This document shows, piece after piece, positions 9,969 through 17,942 of a stretch of 64,000 bases of DNA; position 1 is the first letter of the stretch; the number at the start of each line of letters is the position of its first letter. The notes under the pieces were generated by a model. That model did not search any database, was not told the DNA's origin, and worked only from the letters and a program-made list of their open reading frames with translations. Both the position numbers and the translations under genes were made by a program. The stretch lies in assembly GCA_014800685.1 (NCBI GenBank), contig JAAVFQ010000030.1, positions 40,578-104,577 of the forward strand, written 5' to 3'. Source of the stretch: Bacteroidales bacterium (GTDB lineage: Bacteria > Bacteroidota > Bacteroidia > Bacteroidales > Muribaculaceae).

Positions 9969-10913
9969 ATGAGCAATTCGCTTCCACCCATCAAAGTATT
10001 TGCGGGCACCAACAGCCGTTATCTCGGTGTGGCCATTTGCAAGGAATTAGGCATCGAACTGGGCAGCATGCACGTAGACCGCTTTGCTGACGGAGAGTTT
10101 GAAGTCTGCTTCGATGAGAGCATCCGCGGCGCAGAAGTCTATCTCGTGCAGTCTACCTTCCCTACTTCGGACAATCTCATGGAACTCCTTCTGATGATTG
10201 ATGCCGCCAAGAGAGCATCTGCCGGGACAATAGTAGCTGTGCTCCCCTACTTCGGATGGGCACGTCAGGACCGCAAGGACAAACCACGCGTATCCATAGC
10301 GGCAAAACTCGTCGCTGACCTTCTCAGCACTGCCGGTATAGATCGCGTCATCACCATGGATCTTCATGCCGATCAGATTCAGGGATTCTTCGATGTTCCC
10401 GTAGACCACCTCTACGCCTCTTCTATTTTTATCCCCTTCATCGAGAGTCTGCATCTTGAAGACATGGTAATCGCCTCTCCCGACGTAGGCGGCGCAAAAC
10501 GTGCCAATTCTTACGCCAAATATTTCGACGTGCCCCTGGTGCTCTGCCACAAGCAGCGCGCAAAGGCTAACGTTGTGGCTAAGATGACAGTCATCGGCGA
10601 TGTAGAGGGAAAGAATGTTATTCTCGTAGATGACATCGTGGACACCGCAGGAACCATAACTAAGGCTGCCGATCTCCTCTTGTCATTTGGAGCAAAATCA
10701 GTCAGAGCGCTCTGTTCGCATCCCGTGATGAGCGACCCTGCCACTGAAAGAGTCGTGAATTCCGGTCTTACTGAAATAATCTTCACAGACTCCATACCTT
10801 ACGGAAAAGAGAACGACAAGGCTACAATTCTGCCCGTGGCTAAACTATTTGCCGACACTATCCGCAGAATCCATAACCACCAGTCTATATCATCTCAGTA
10901 TCTATTTAAATAA
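9969..10913 (+). CDS. prs: Ribose-phosphate pyrophosphokinase
   Basis: Makes PRPP from ribose 5-phosphate and ATP, the precursor of nucleotides, histidine and NAD. Length (314 residues) is standard for class I PRPP synthetase. Visible motifs are the N-terminal KVFAGTNSRYL, the ATP-site segment YFGWARQDRKDKPR, the catalytic MDLHADQIQGFFDVP and the PRPP-binding loop VDDIVDTAGTITKAA. Start ATG follows an A/T-rich leader after the GH13 gene, probably same transcript. A 9-bp hairpin downstream may end the transcript. Confidence 0.97.
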   Translation: MSNSLPPIKVFAGTNSRYLGVAICKELGIELGSMHVDRFADGEFEVCFDESIRGAEVYLVQSTFPTSDNLMELLLMIDAAKRASAGTIVAVLPYFGWARQDRKDKPRVSIAAKLVADLLSTAGIDRVITMDLHADQIQGFFDVPVDHLYASSIFIPFIESLHLEDMVIASPDVGGAKRANSYAKYFDVPLVLCHKQRAKANVVAKMTVIGDVEGKNVILVDDIVDTAGTITKAADLLLSFGAKSVRALCSHPVMSDPATERVVNSGLTEIIFTDSIPYGKENDKATILPVAKLFADTIRRIHNHQSISSQYLFK

Positions 10914-10926
10914 TAACGATTTACGC

Positions 10927-10966
10927 AGAGGGGTGCGCCGGATAGATTTATTCTGCCCACCCCTCT
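10927..10966 (+). terminator. Possible hairpin after prs
   Basis: Inverted repeat AGAGGGGTG (10927-10935) and CACCCCTCT (10958-10966) with a 22-nt loop, lying between prs and the nitroreductase gene. The following pyrimidine tract is mixed CT rather than a pure T run, so terminator activity is uncertain; it could also be a processing or attenuation structure. Confidence 0.4.
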
Positions 10967-10985
10967 CTCTTTCAACACCCCGGAT

Positions 10986-11567
10986 ATGACACCCTTTGAA
11001 ACGCTTAGAGACCTGCTGCTCAGAGACAGGTCTATACGCAGATTTGACGGAGGCATACCCGTCAGCGACAGTATGCTCCGCTCGCTTATAGAACTTACAC
11101 GATTTTGCCATTCGGGGCGCAATCTGCAGCCATTGCGCTATAAGATAGTAAACGACCCGGAGAAATGCGCCGAGATATTCCCCGCATTGAAGTGGGCAGG
11201 CTATTATGAAGACTGGGATGGTCCGGCGGAAAAAGAGCGCCCCACGGCCTACATCATCCAGTGCCTTGACACAACGCTCACCACTAATCCTCTGTGTGAC
11301 GAAGGTCTGCAGCTGGAAGCTATTTCTCTTGGCGCCACATCAGCGGGTCTTGGCGGTTGTATCATCAAAGCCTTCGACAAGCAGCTTATAGCAGAGTCTC
11401 TTCAGATACCGCATAATCTTGACATCCGGTATGTGTATGCACTGGGAGTGCCGGCTGAGAAAACCCGTATTACTGTCCTTGAGCCGGGCGGCGATTACCG
11501 GTATTTTCGTGATGAAAACGACGTGCAATGCGTCCCTAAACTTGATGTCAAGAATCTTATTATCTGA
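10986..11567 (+). CDS. Nitroreductase family protein
   Basis: Probable FMN-dependent oxidoreductase of the nitroreductase fold, 193 residues, cytoplasmic. The family signature near the N-terminus is clear (RDRSIRRFDGGIPVSDSMLRSLIELTR), with the FMN phosphate-contacting Arg-Ser-x-Arg-Arg cluster and the following HSGRNLQPLRYKIV segment; the mid-protein ATSAGLGGCIIKAF stretch is the second conserved block. In anaerobes such enzymes reduce quinones, flavins or nitro compounds; the natural substrate is unknown. It lies 72 nt after prs and could share its transcript if the intervening hairpin is leaky. Confidence 0.88.
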   Translation: MTPFETLRDLLLRDRSIRRFDGGIPVSDSMLRSLIELTRFCHSGRNLQPLRYKIVNDPEKCAEIFPALKWAGYYEDWDGPAEKERPTAYIIQCLDTTLTTNPLCDEGLQLEAISLGATSAGLGGCIIKAFDKQLIAESLQIPHNLDIRYVYALGVPAEKTRITVLEPGGDYRYFRDENDVQCVPKLDVKNLII

Positions 11568-11608
11568 TTTCTGCAACCATTAGTGAAGGATATGCGTTAA
11601 TATTAAGA

Positions 11609-11679
11609 ACGTAAGTTTAAAAAATTAAAAGATAAATGAGAGGATAAGCATCCTGTGCTATAATTTTTCTCACTTACTT
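11609..11679. repeat. Short palindromic element, copy B (71 bp, internally deleted)
   Basis: Ends are inverted repeats of the family found at 13795-13978 and 34177-34360: left 11609-11628, right 11660-11679 (reads AAGTAAGTGAGAAAAATTAT on the reverse strand). The centre is a 5-bp stem with loop AAGC, AGGAT-AAGC-ATCCT at 11641-11654. Nearly all of the internal sequence present in the 184-bp copies is missing. No coding capacity. Confidence 0.75.
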
Positions 11680-11713
11680 AGTTTTTCTAATATACGCAAT
11701 ATTCTATATCTAT

Positions 11714-12691
11714 ATGGACGAGAAAACACACTCAACGATAAAAAAAGCCGACGGATCGGCGGGAAAATTCCTTATAGGCAATCTGTGTATGCTGATTGCC
11801 GCTATATTCTGGGGCGCAAATGTATCGGTAATCAAAGCATTGATACCCGACTGGATGAGCGCCAATGGCGTGACAGCCACACGCCTTATAGGTGGCTGCA
11901 TTCTATTCTGGATCATTTCGCTTTTCGTTAAGAACGAAAAAATAGAAAAGGGAGATTGGCTTAAAATAATACTCGGAGGATTCATAGGCCTTTTTGGATT
12001 TATATATCTTTTCGTGACATCGCTGAGATTTGCAAATGCCATAGACATCTCAATTATAATGACACTTCCGCCGGTATTTGTTATTCTCATCGGCGTTCTC
12101 TTCCTGCACCGAAGGCCCTCTCTACTTGAATATGCCGGAGTCGCAGTCTCTTTTGTGGGAGCTTTTATAGTGATATGGGGAGGCAGCCGTGGGGAAGCCG
12201 GCCCGAATAATCTCTTAGGCGACTTAATTGCAGTCGCTTCTACGATATGCTATGCCTTTTATCTTATAATTCTTCAGGGCCCTACCAAGAAATATCATCC
12301 CGTCAATCTGCTTCGCTGGGTATTTCTTTTCGGCGCCCTTCCGGCCCTTTTCCTGGTGCCGGGCATGGAGGCCGAGGGAATCCTTAAAAGCGCCACGGCA
12401 GTTCCCTGGATAGAGATAGGCTTCGTACTGATAGGCCCAACCTTTCTCGCCTACTTCCTCGTGCAGCCGGCCGACAAATTTATTGGCCCGGAATTGGTAT
12501 CCATCTATCAATATCTGATACCTGTCTTTGCCACAATCACGGCAGTTATCCTGAAGATAGACACCCTTAAATGGATACAGGTCATAGCCATGGCAGTCAT
12601 CGTAGTCGGAATGATAATGACTGACTCAGGGAAGCGCAAGCGTGTGAAAAAGCTGGTAGCGGATCCCTCACACAATAATTCTAAGCAATAA
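11714..12691 (+). CDS. EamA/DMT-family transporter
   Basis: Inner-membrane permease of the drug/metabolite transporter superfamily, 325 residues with about ten hydrophobic helices arranged as two EamA repeats (about 20-150 and 170-305). Characteristic helix sequences are MLIAAIFWGANVSVIKAL in repeat one and LLGDLIAVASTICYAFYLI opening repeat two. The C-terminal tail is basic (KRKRVKKL) and cytoplasmic. The substrate cannot be inferred. It stands between a nitroreductase gene and glucokinase, downstream of a short palindromic element, and no consensus promoter was found immediately upstream. Confidence 0.88.
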   Translation: MDEKTHSTIKKADGSAGKFLIGNLCMLIAAIFWGANVSVIKALIPDWMSANGVTATRLIGGCILFWIISLFVKNEKIEKGDWLKIILGGFIGLFGFIYLFVTSLRFANAIDISIIMTLPPVFVILIGVLFLHRRPSLLEYAGVAVSFVGAFIVIWGGSRGEAGPNNLLGDLIAVASTICYAFYLIILQGPTKKYHPVNLLRWVFLFGALPALFLVPGMEAEGILKSATAVPWIEIGFVLIGPTFLAYFLVQPADKFIGPELVSIYQYLIPVFATITAVILKIDTLKWIQVIAMAVIVVGMIMTDSGKRKRVKKLVADPSHNNSKQ

Positions 12692-12757
12692 TACTTATTA
12701 TCCAATCACAATAGTCCGACGATGAATTGTCGTCAGGCACCTAAAACCACTTAAAAG

Positions 12758-13780
12758 ATGACGAAACCTTACGTACTTGGAATCGATATCGGGGGAACGA
12801 ATACCGTCTTCGGCATAGTAGATGCCAGAGGTCAGGTAGTAGCTTCCGGATCCATAAAGACTCTACAGCATCTCGACTTCGACGACTATGTAAAGGAATT
12901 GCACTCCGCAGTGCAAAGACTTCTCTTGGCCAATGATGCAGAGGGCAAAATTCAGGGTATCGGTATCGGCGCGCCGAATGCAAATTACTATACCGGCGAA
13001 ATCATCAATCCGCCCAATCTCCCCTGGGGAGACCGTATCCCCATAGCAGAAAAGGTGAGCAAGGCATTTCATGGAATCCCCGTGGCAATCACAAATGATG
13101 CCAACGCGGCAGCCCTTGGCGAAATGACCTACGGAGCGGCCAGAGGTATGAAAGACTTTATCATGATTACCCTCGGCACAGGTGTTGGCTCAGGCATAGT
13201 GGTCAACGGCCAACTCGTATACGGCCACGACGGCTTTGCCGGAGAGCTTGGCCATGTGGTCATGAAGAGAAACAACGGACGCGTGTGTGGCTGCGGACGT
13301 ACGGGTTGCCTTGAGGCCTACTGCTCAGCCACCGGAGTAGCGCGCACCGCCCGCGAGTTTCTTGACGCCCGCTCTGACTCTTCACTGCTCAGAAATTTGG
13401 ATCCCGAAGACATTACGTCGAAAGATGTATATGAGGCAGCCGTTCAGGGAGACCAGCTGGCGCTTGACATCTTCAAGTTTACCGGCGAGATGATGGGTGA
13501 AGCCTTTGCCGATATGGTAGCTTTCTCCAGCCCTCAGGCCATCATTCTTTTCGGCGGACTGACTAAGAGCGGGGAACTTCTTCTCAAACCCGTCAGGGAA
13601 TCACTTGAAGCTCACCTCTTCCCTATCTACCGAGGCAAGACCAAAATCATCCTTTCAGAATTGAAGGAGAGTGATGCTGCAGTGCTCGGCGCCTCAGCCC
13701 TCGGATGGGAAGCTAAATACCGTGCAGAGCTCCCTGCTCCATTACCAAGCCAGCCGGCTGAGGAGACTCCTTTGCAGTAG
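12758..13780 (+). CDS. glk: ROK-family glucokinase
   Basis: Phosphorylates glucose (or a related hexose such as N-acetylmannosamine) with ATP in the cytoplasm. 340 residues with the ROK layout: N-terminal phosphate-binding IDIGGTNTVFGIVD, LGTGVGSGIVVNG, the EXGHxxx-type sugar-binding segment GELGHVVMKRNNG and the zinc-binding CGCGRTGCLEAYCS. The end is Pro/Glu-rich and probably disordered. No DNA-binding domain precedes it, so it is a kinase rather than a ROK repressor. It lies 66 nt after the EamA gene. Glucose as substrate is inferred from family resemblance. Confidence 0.88.
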   Translation: MTKPYVLGIDIGGTNTVFGIVDARGQVVASGSIKTLQHLDFDDYVKELHSAVQRLLLANDAEGKIQGIGIGAPNANYYTGEIINPPNLPWGDRIPIAEKVSKAFHGIPVAITNDANAAALGEMTYGAARGMKDFIMITLGTGVGSGIVVNGQLVYGHDGFAGELGHVVMKRNNGRVCGCGRTGCLEAYCSATGVARTAREFLDARSDSSLLRNLDPEDITSKDVYEAAVQGDQLALDIFKFTGEMMGEAFADMVAFSSPQAIILFGGLTKSGELLLKPVRESLEAHLFPIYRGKTKIILSELKESDAAVLGASALGWEAKYRAELPAPLPSQPAEETPLQ

Positions 13781-13794
13781 AATATCTAATATAT

Positions 13795-13978
13795 AAGTAA
13801 GTTCGAAAAATTAAACGATATATGTGAGATGAAAACTCCTGTACAATAAAACTTGCCCTTTTGGGCTAATTTCACGTTGGCACTCAGTCAGATATGCTTA
13901 TATCTTCCTTTGTTTCGCCGCGAAATTATCTCCAAAATTACTTCGTTTTATATGTACATTAATTTTTCTCACTTACTT
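13795..13978. repeat. Palindromic element, copy A (184 bp, full length)
   Basis: MITE-like element with 20-bp terminal inverted repeats matching 18/20: left AAGTAAGTTCGAAAAATTAA (13795-13814), right AAGTAAGTGAGAAAAATTAA on the reverse strand (13978-13959). Central hairpin AGATAT-GCTT-ATATCT at 13890-13905. Same length and layout as 34177-34360 but in opposite orientation. No open reading frame of note and no evident target-site duplication. Confidence 0.85.
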
Positions 13979-13996
13979 ACTCCACTGAATTTTTAT

Positions 13997-14033
13997 GAGG
14001 GTGTGTCAAGATGAAAAATTTTGACACACCCTC
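13997..14033. terminator. GAGGGTGTGTCA hairpin
   Basis: Perfect 12-bp arms, GAGGGTGTGTCA (13997-14008) and TGACACACCCTC (14022-14033), around an A/T-rich loop. The same hairpin recurs at 63086-63124 and in weaker form at 28907-28942. It could terminate read-through from glk before the next operon. Confidence 0.6.
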
Positions 14034-14153
14034 AAAGCATTAATCATGTATTAAAAATAATCAATTCATCCTGGTTGTCAGCCTTTTAACTACCCTTCCC
14101 AATATAAAGCGAATCAGTATTGAGAACTATTTTATGCTAAGTGATGTTATTTT

Positions 14154-14198
14154 TTCAGTACTAAGTATTGCGAAGTACTGAATTTTATATTAACTTTG
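14154..14198 (+). promoter_or_regulatory. Promoter and palindromic operator candidate of receptor-PadR-PspC operon
   Basis: TTG (14168-14170), 20-nt spacer, TAACTTTG (14191-14198) form the promoter. An inverted repeat TTCAGTACT (14154-14162) / AGTACTGAA (14174-14182), 9-bp arms with 11-nt spacing, straddles the -33 element. A dimeric regulator bound there would block RNA polymerase; the PadR protein encoded in the same operon is the obvious candidate (inference). Confidence 0.6.
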
Positions 14199-14219
14199 CA
14201 GTGTAATTGATAAACAGAT

Positions 14220-16514
14220 ATGAAAAGAAGCAAATCTACTCACAGCACCTACCGCAATATCCGCTTTGAAAGGGGTATGGAGAATCAGTCTTATAATATT
14301 ATAGGGCGAGCATCTTTAAAGGGTGGCCTCGCGCTTACCCTCACTTTACTTCCGGCCATCATGAAGGCACAAGAGCCTGCCGATTCACTCTATAATAACC
14401 TTGAAGAGATTGTAGTCACCGCTGATATTCCCGTGATTACGAATCATGATGGGAAGGTAAACTACAACGTTTCGGAAGACCCCTCTTCTACCGGCTCAAC
14501 CCTCCTGGACATGCTGCGCAAAGTGCCTCTCATCACGATTGATGCCGATGAGAATATTAAAGTCAACGGTAACAGTGACTTCAAGTTTCTGATAAATGGT
14601 AAGGAGGAACCTGCTTTTAATCAGAACGCGAAACTGATTCTTAAGTCAATGCCCGCCACTTCAGTTGAGCGCATTGAGGTCATTACAGAGCCCGGATCCA
14701 AATATGATGCTGAGGGCTGTTCCGCCCTCGTCAATCTCATCACCGAGACCTCTCAGAGACGTGACGGCTACACCGCCAATCTTAGTCTGGATCTGAGCAA
14801 ACAGATTGAGTCACTTTCCGGACTTGCAAGAATGAAATATGGAAAGATCATAGCCGGAGTAAATGCATCCGTAGGGACTAATATCCCCTTCAAGAATCAC
14901 TCATGGGCCGACAACAGCATTCTTCTGAACAATCCTGACGGAACGGAAGCATCAATTATGAAGTCTCATGCAAAGCAGATACAAGACTTTAATTTCGCCA
15001 TGGCCGGACTAAATCTCTCTTACGAACCGAACGATAGGAATCTCTTCACAATTAACGTGAACTACACCGGAATGGGAGCAGACATTGACTATAAGGAGGA
15101 CTATTTGCTCAAGGACTTCAATATGGGCACACAAACTTCCTACGATAGAATTCTCACAGGAGATGTGTCTGTTCTAAATCTTTCGGCCGGCATCAATTAC
15201 CAGCACACTTTCGCTGATCATCATATTCTTTCCGGAGCTTACCTCTATTCATTCGGCAATCAGAAAATGAATCTTGAGAACGACTTCTCCTATAAGCTTC
15301 CTCTCCCTTCGGCTCTCTACTCAACACAGAATTCCAATAATATAACCCGCGAACAAACCATTCAGGCAGACTACTCTCTTCCTTTGTCTTCAGACAAGCA
15401 TCTGTTTGAGGCCGGAGCGAAAGGAATTTTCAGGAATAACACCGGTTTCGGAAACGCGTCTGAAGGGAAAACACCAGAGGCTCAGAGCGAAGTCATGGCA
15501 AGCAGAGTCAGCCTTCTGCAGCATCAGGAAATTGCATCCGCCTATGCTTCCTACACCGGACATTTCGGCAACCTGACTGCCAAAGGTGGATTACGCTTCG
15601 AGCATACGGAGACCAGACTACGCGACAGAGTAAAAGAGAATGGCTATTCATCTTCGCTAAACGATTTAGTACCCTCCGCGTCTCTCTCTTATTCCATTTC
15701 TCCATTGTCGCAACTAAGGATGTCATATCAGTGGAGTATTAACCGTCCTTCTATTTCCGAGCTGAATCCGTTTGAGGCGGTATCATTTGGTGGCATCACT
15801 CAAAAAGGTAATCCCGACCTCAATTCGGTGGATAACCACAAGGTAGCGGTCTCATACTCAAATTTCGGCAACGTAGTGGGAGGGTCTCTCACCTTGCAAT
15901 ACACACGCACCAATGGCATGATATCAGCCACCTATATCTCTACCCCCAATGGAATTATTCAGATGCCGATGAATATAGGACATTCTGACACTCCTGAGCT
16001 TTCCGCTATCTTCACATGGCAGATAATAAACAGAATGAGCATAAACTTCAACGGCGCAGTGAGATATAAAGACATTAGAAGCAACCTCAACTCTAATCAC
16101 GGCTGGGAGGGTAATTATGGCATAAACTGGTCATACTCGCTTCCTTCCGGTTATAATTTCAATGCTTACGGAGGACAGGGAACGAAAAGCATCGGTCTTC
16201 AGACCACCTCATCAGAATGGCATTATTACGGAATATCCGTATCTAAGAGCCTACTTGCCGACCGTTCACTGACGCTTTCGCTCAACGCAATGAATTTCTT
16301 TGAAGGCCGACAATCTTACCTGAACATAATAGAGCTTAATCAAGGTGAGTCAAGACGCAACTGGAGCGCAAGCAACTGGAATGTGGGTGTCGGCATAAGC
16401 TGGAATTTCGGCTCAATCAAGAGTCTTGAAGAGAAACACACTCACCACGAAATTCTCAACGACGACGTGCAGAAAAATTCAAACTCCCAAGGATCATCGT
16501 CAATAGGCATTTGA
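14220..16514 (+). CDS. Outer-membrane beta-barrel (TonB-dependent receptor-like) protein
   Basis: 764-residue outer-membrane protein. A signal peptide core (GGLALTLTLLPAIMKA, then QEP) is followed by a TonB-box-like LEEIVVTADIPV and a plug domain (about 75-180: GSTLLDMLRKVPLITIDADENIKVNG, SVERIEVITEPGSKYDAEG). From about 190 on come alternating beta strands of a barrel of the family usually called outer membrane beta-barrel family 3. No carboxypeptidase-like N-terminal extension of SusC type and no SusD partner, so it is not a classic SusC. ATG 14220 lies 21 nt after the -7 box; an internal ATG at 14277 would give a more ordinary signal peptide. First gene of an operon with PadR and PspC genes; ligand unknown. 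Confidence 0.85.
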   Translation: MKRSKSTHSTYRNIRFERGMENQSYNIIGRASLKGGLALTLTLLPAIMKAQEPADSLYNNLEEIVVTADIPVITNHDGKVNYNVSEDPSSTGSTLLDMLRKVPLITIDADENIKVNGNSDFKFLINGKEEPAFNQNAKLILKSMPATSVERIEVITEPGSKYDAEGCSALVNLITETSQRRDGYTANLSLDLSKQIESLSGLARMKYGKIIAGVNASVGTNIPFKNHSWADNSILLNNPDGTEASIMKSHAKQIQDFNFAMAGLNLSYEPNDRNLFTINVNYTGMGADIDYKEDYLLKDFNMGTQTSYDRILTGDVSVLNLSAGINYQHTFADHHILSGAYLYSFGNQKMNLENDFSYKLPLPSALYSTQNSNNITREQTIQADYSLPLSSDKHLFEAGAKGIFRNNTGFGNASEGKTPEAQSEVMASRVSLLQHQEIASAYASYTGHFGNLTAKGGLRFEHTETRLRDRVKENGYSSSLNDLVPSASLSYSISPLSQLRMSYQWSINRPSISELNPFEAVSFGGITQKGNPDLNSVDNHKVAVSYSNFGNVVGGSLTLQYTRTNGMISATYISTPNGIIQMPMNIGHSDTPELSAIFTWQIINRMSINFNGAVRYKDIRSNLNSNHGWEGNYGINWSYSLPSGYNFNAYGGQGTKSIGLQTTSSEWHYYGISVSKSLLADRSLTLSLNAMNFFEGRQSYLNIIELNQGESRRNWSASNWNVGVGISWNFGSIKSLEEKHTHHEILNDDVQKNSNSQGSSSIGI

Positions 16515-16538
16515 TTTAAATAAATTCAATAATCATCT

Positions 16539-16865
16539 ATGCAATCCGAGACAACTAACTCTAAATCTCAGATGCGGAAAGGCATTCTTGAGTATATCGT
16601 TCTTTTAATTCTTAAAAAGAAAAAAGCGTATCCGTCAGAAATCATTCAGATACTTAAAGAGAGTGATTTTATCGTAGTGGAGGGTACTATCTACACTCTT
16701 CTCAACCGACTCAGGAAAGAGGGGAAACTTGATTATGAATGGGTGGAATCCACTGAAGGACCTCCGCGAAAATATTTCGTACTGACAGAGAGCGGAAGTT
16801 CAGCCCTGTCGGCGCTTGAAAAGGAATGGACCACCATCATTAAAGTCATAGACTCACTTACTTAA
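16539..16865 (+). CDS. PadR-family transcriptional regulator
   Basis: 108-residue winged-helix repressor of the PadR family, DNA-binding as a dimer. Recognisable core: RKGILEYIVLLILKKKKAYPSEI (helix 1 and 2), then EGTIYTLLNRLRKEGKLDYEW, the recognition helix and wing, and PPRKYFVLTESG before the C-terminal dimerisation helix. It starts 24 nt after the receptor gene and 15 nt before the PspC gene, so all three are very likely one transcript. PadR proteins often repress their own operon; the palindrome at 14154-14182 is a plausible site. The inducing signal is unknown. Confidence 0.92.
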   Translation: MQSETTNSKSQMRKGILEYIVLLILKKKKAYPSEIIQILKESDFIVVEGTIYTLLNRLRKEGKLDYEWVESTEGPPRKYFVLTESGSSALSALEKEWTTIIKVIDSLT

Positions 16866-16880
16866 CAATTAACTTATAAC

Positions 16881-17942
16881 ATGAAAAAGACCTTCACTAT
16901 AAATATTGGCGGATGCCCGTTCACCATCGACGATGATGCATACGCCCTTCTCCGGAATTATCTCGATACTCTCCAGCACGCCTTCGAGCTTTCGGAAGAA
17001 GACAATGAGCTTCTCACAGACATAGAGATGAGAATGGCGGAGCACTTTACTCAAGAGACCGACTCAGGCAGGAAAATAATCACTTTTACCATGGCTGAGG
17101 ATGTGATATCACGTCTTGGGCGCCCGGAGGAGTTTATTGACGCGGAAATACTTGAGGAGGCCAGAGGGGAAGAGACTGACGCTTCCCGGCAGAATTCAGC
17201 CACACCTCCAAATTTCTCTACCGAAAAGGATAGATCTCAAATCAAACATCGTCTCTATCGCGACCCGAGAGGAAAAATTCTTGGAGGCGTCTGCTCAGGT
17301 ATAGCAGCTTACTTCGACATAGACGTTATTTGGGTAAGGATAGCGGTCGTAGCCTCCTTCTTCCTTTCGGCCTCCGTAAGCATACTATGCTATTTTATAC
17401 TCTGGGCTATAGTGCCGGTGGCCAAGACACCCTACCAGTTTATGGAGCTGGAGGGGAATAAGCCTACGCTCACCAACATAGGGAAAACCGTTACGGACGC
17501 CTTCCGCACTCCGGCTCCCGGCGAGACTCCTACGACCGGCTATTCTTTCATCAACGGCTGCATGAAATTCGTAGGATTTCTCGTCAAATTCCTTATGGTG
17601 CTTTTAGCCCTTATAGCAGCGCCGGTGCTGATAGCTCTGGGAGCCGCTCTTGTAGCCTGTCTGGCTGCCCTGTTAGCATACGCAGTAGCAGGAACCGCAT
17701 TGCTTCCGCTTGATATTTTTTCGGGCTACCTTCCCCTCTCAGCAAGTCCGTTTGTCATTATATTGGTAGCAATAGCTGCAATCCTTGCCATAGGTATTCC
17801 ATTTGCAGTTCTCGTAGCAATAATGATAAATACCTACCGCCAGCGCACTATACTCTCTCCGGCTTGGGGAATGGTGCTCGGCATTCTCTGGATAGTGTCA
17901 CTGGCAGCCTGCTGGATCTTTAATATGGTCTATCTTTCATAG
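16881..17942 (+). CDS. PspC domain-containing inner-membrane protein
   Basis: 353 residues. The N-terminal part (1-125) is a soluble region seen with PspC in Bacteroidetes (MKKTFTINIGGCPFTIDDDAY, then an acidic helix and a PEEF segment). The PspC domain follows at about 130-190 (RGKILGGVCSGIAAYFDIDVIWVRI), with a first membrane helix, and four or so further hydrophobic helices fill 210-350. PspC proteins act in envelope-stress signalling; pairing with a PadR regulator and an outer-membrane receptor suggests an envelope-responsive operon (inference). The stop codon abuts the stop of the convergent TIGR02757 gene with no spacer. Confidence 0.85.
   Translation: MKKTFTINIGGCPFTIDDDAYALLRNYLDTLQHAFELSEEDNELLTDIEMRMAEHFTQETDSGRKIITFTMAEDVISRLGRPEEFIDAEILEEARGEETDASRQNSATPPNFSTEKDRSQIKHRLYRDPRGKILGGVCSGIAAYFDIDVIWVRIAVVASFFLSASVSILCYFILWAIVPVAKTPYQFMELEGNKPTLTNIGKTVTDAFRTPAPGETPTTGYSFINGCMKFVGFLVKFLMVLLALIAAPVLIALGAALVACLAALLAYAVAGTALLPLDIFSGYLPLSASPFVIILVAIAAILAIGIPFAVLVAIMINTYRQRTILSPAWGMVLGILWIVSLAACWIFNMVYLS

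Larger units (their letters stand above)
13781..14219. other. Intergenic region, glk to receptor operon
   Basis: 439 bp holding, in order, the 184-bp palindromic element, the GAGGGTGTGTCA hairpin, an AT-rich stretch and the promoter/operator of the next operon. No gene was seen in it. Confidence 0.7.

Noticed and set aside
14220..16514. SusC-type polysaccharide utilisation locus
   Set aside because: No SusD neighbour, no carboxypeptidase-like N-terminal domain, and no glycoside hydrolases; the operon partners are PadR and PspC.
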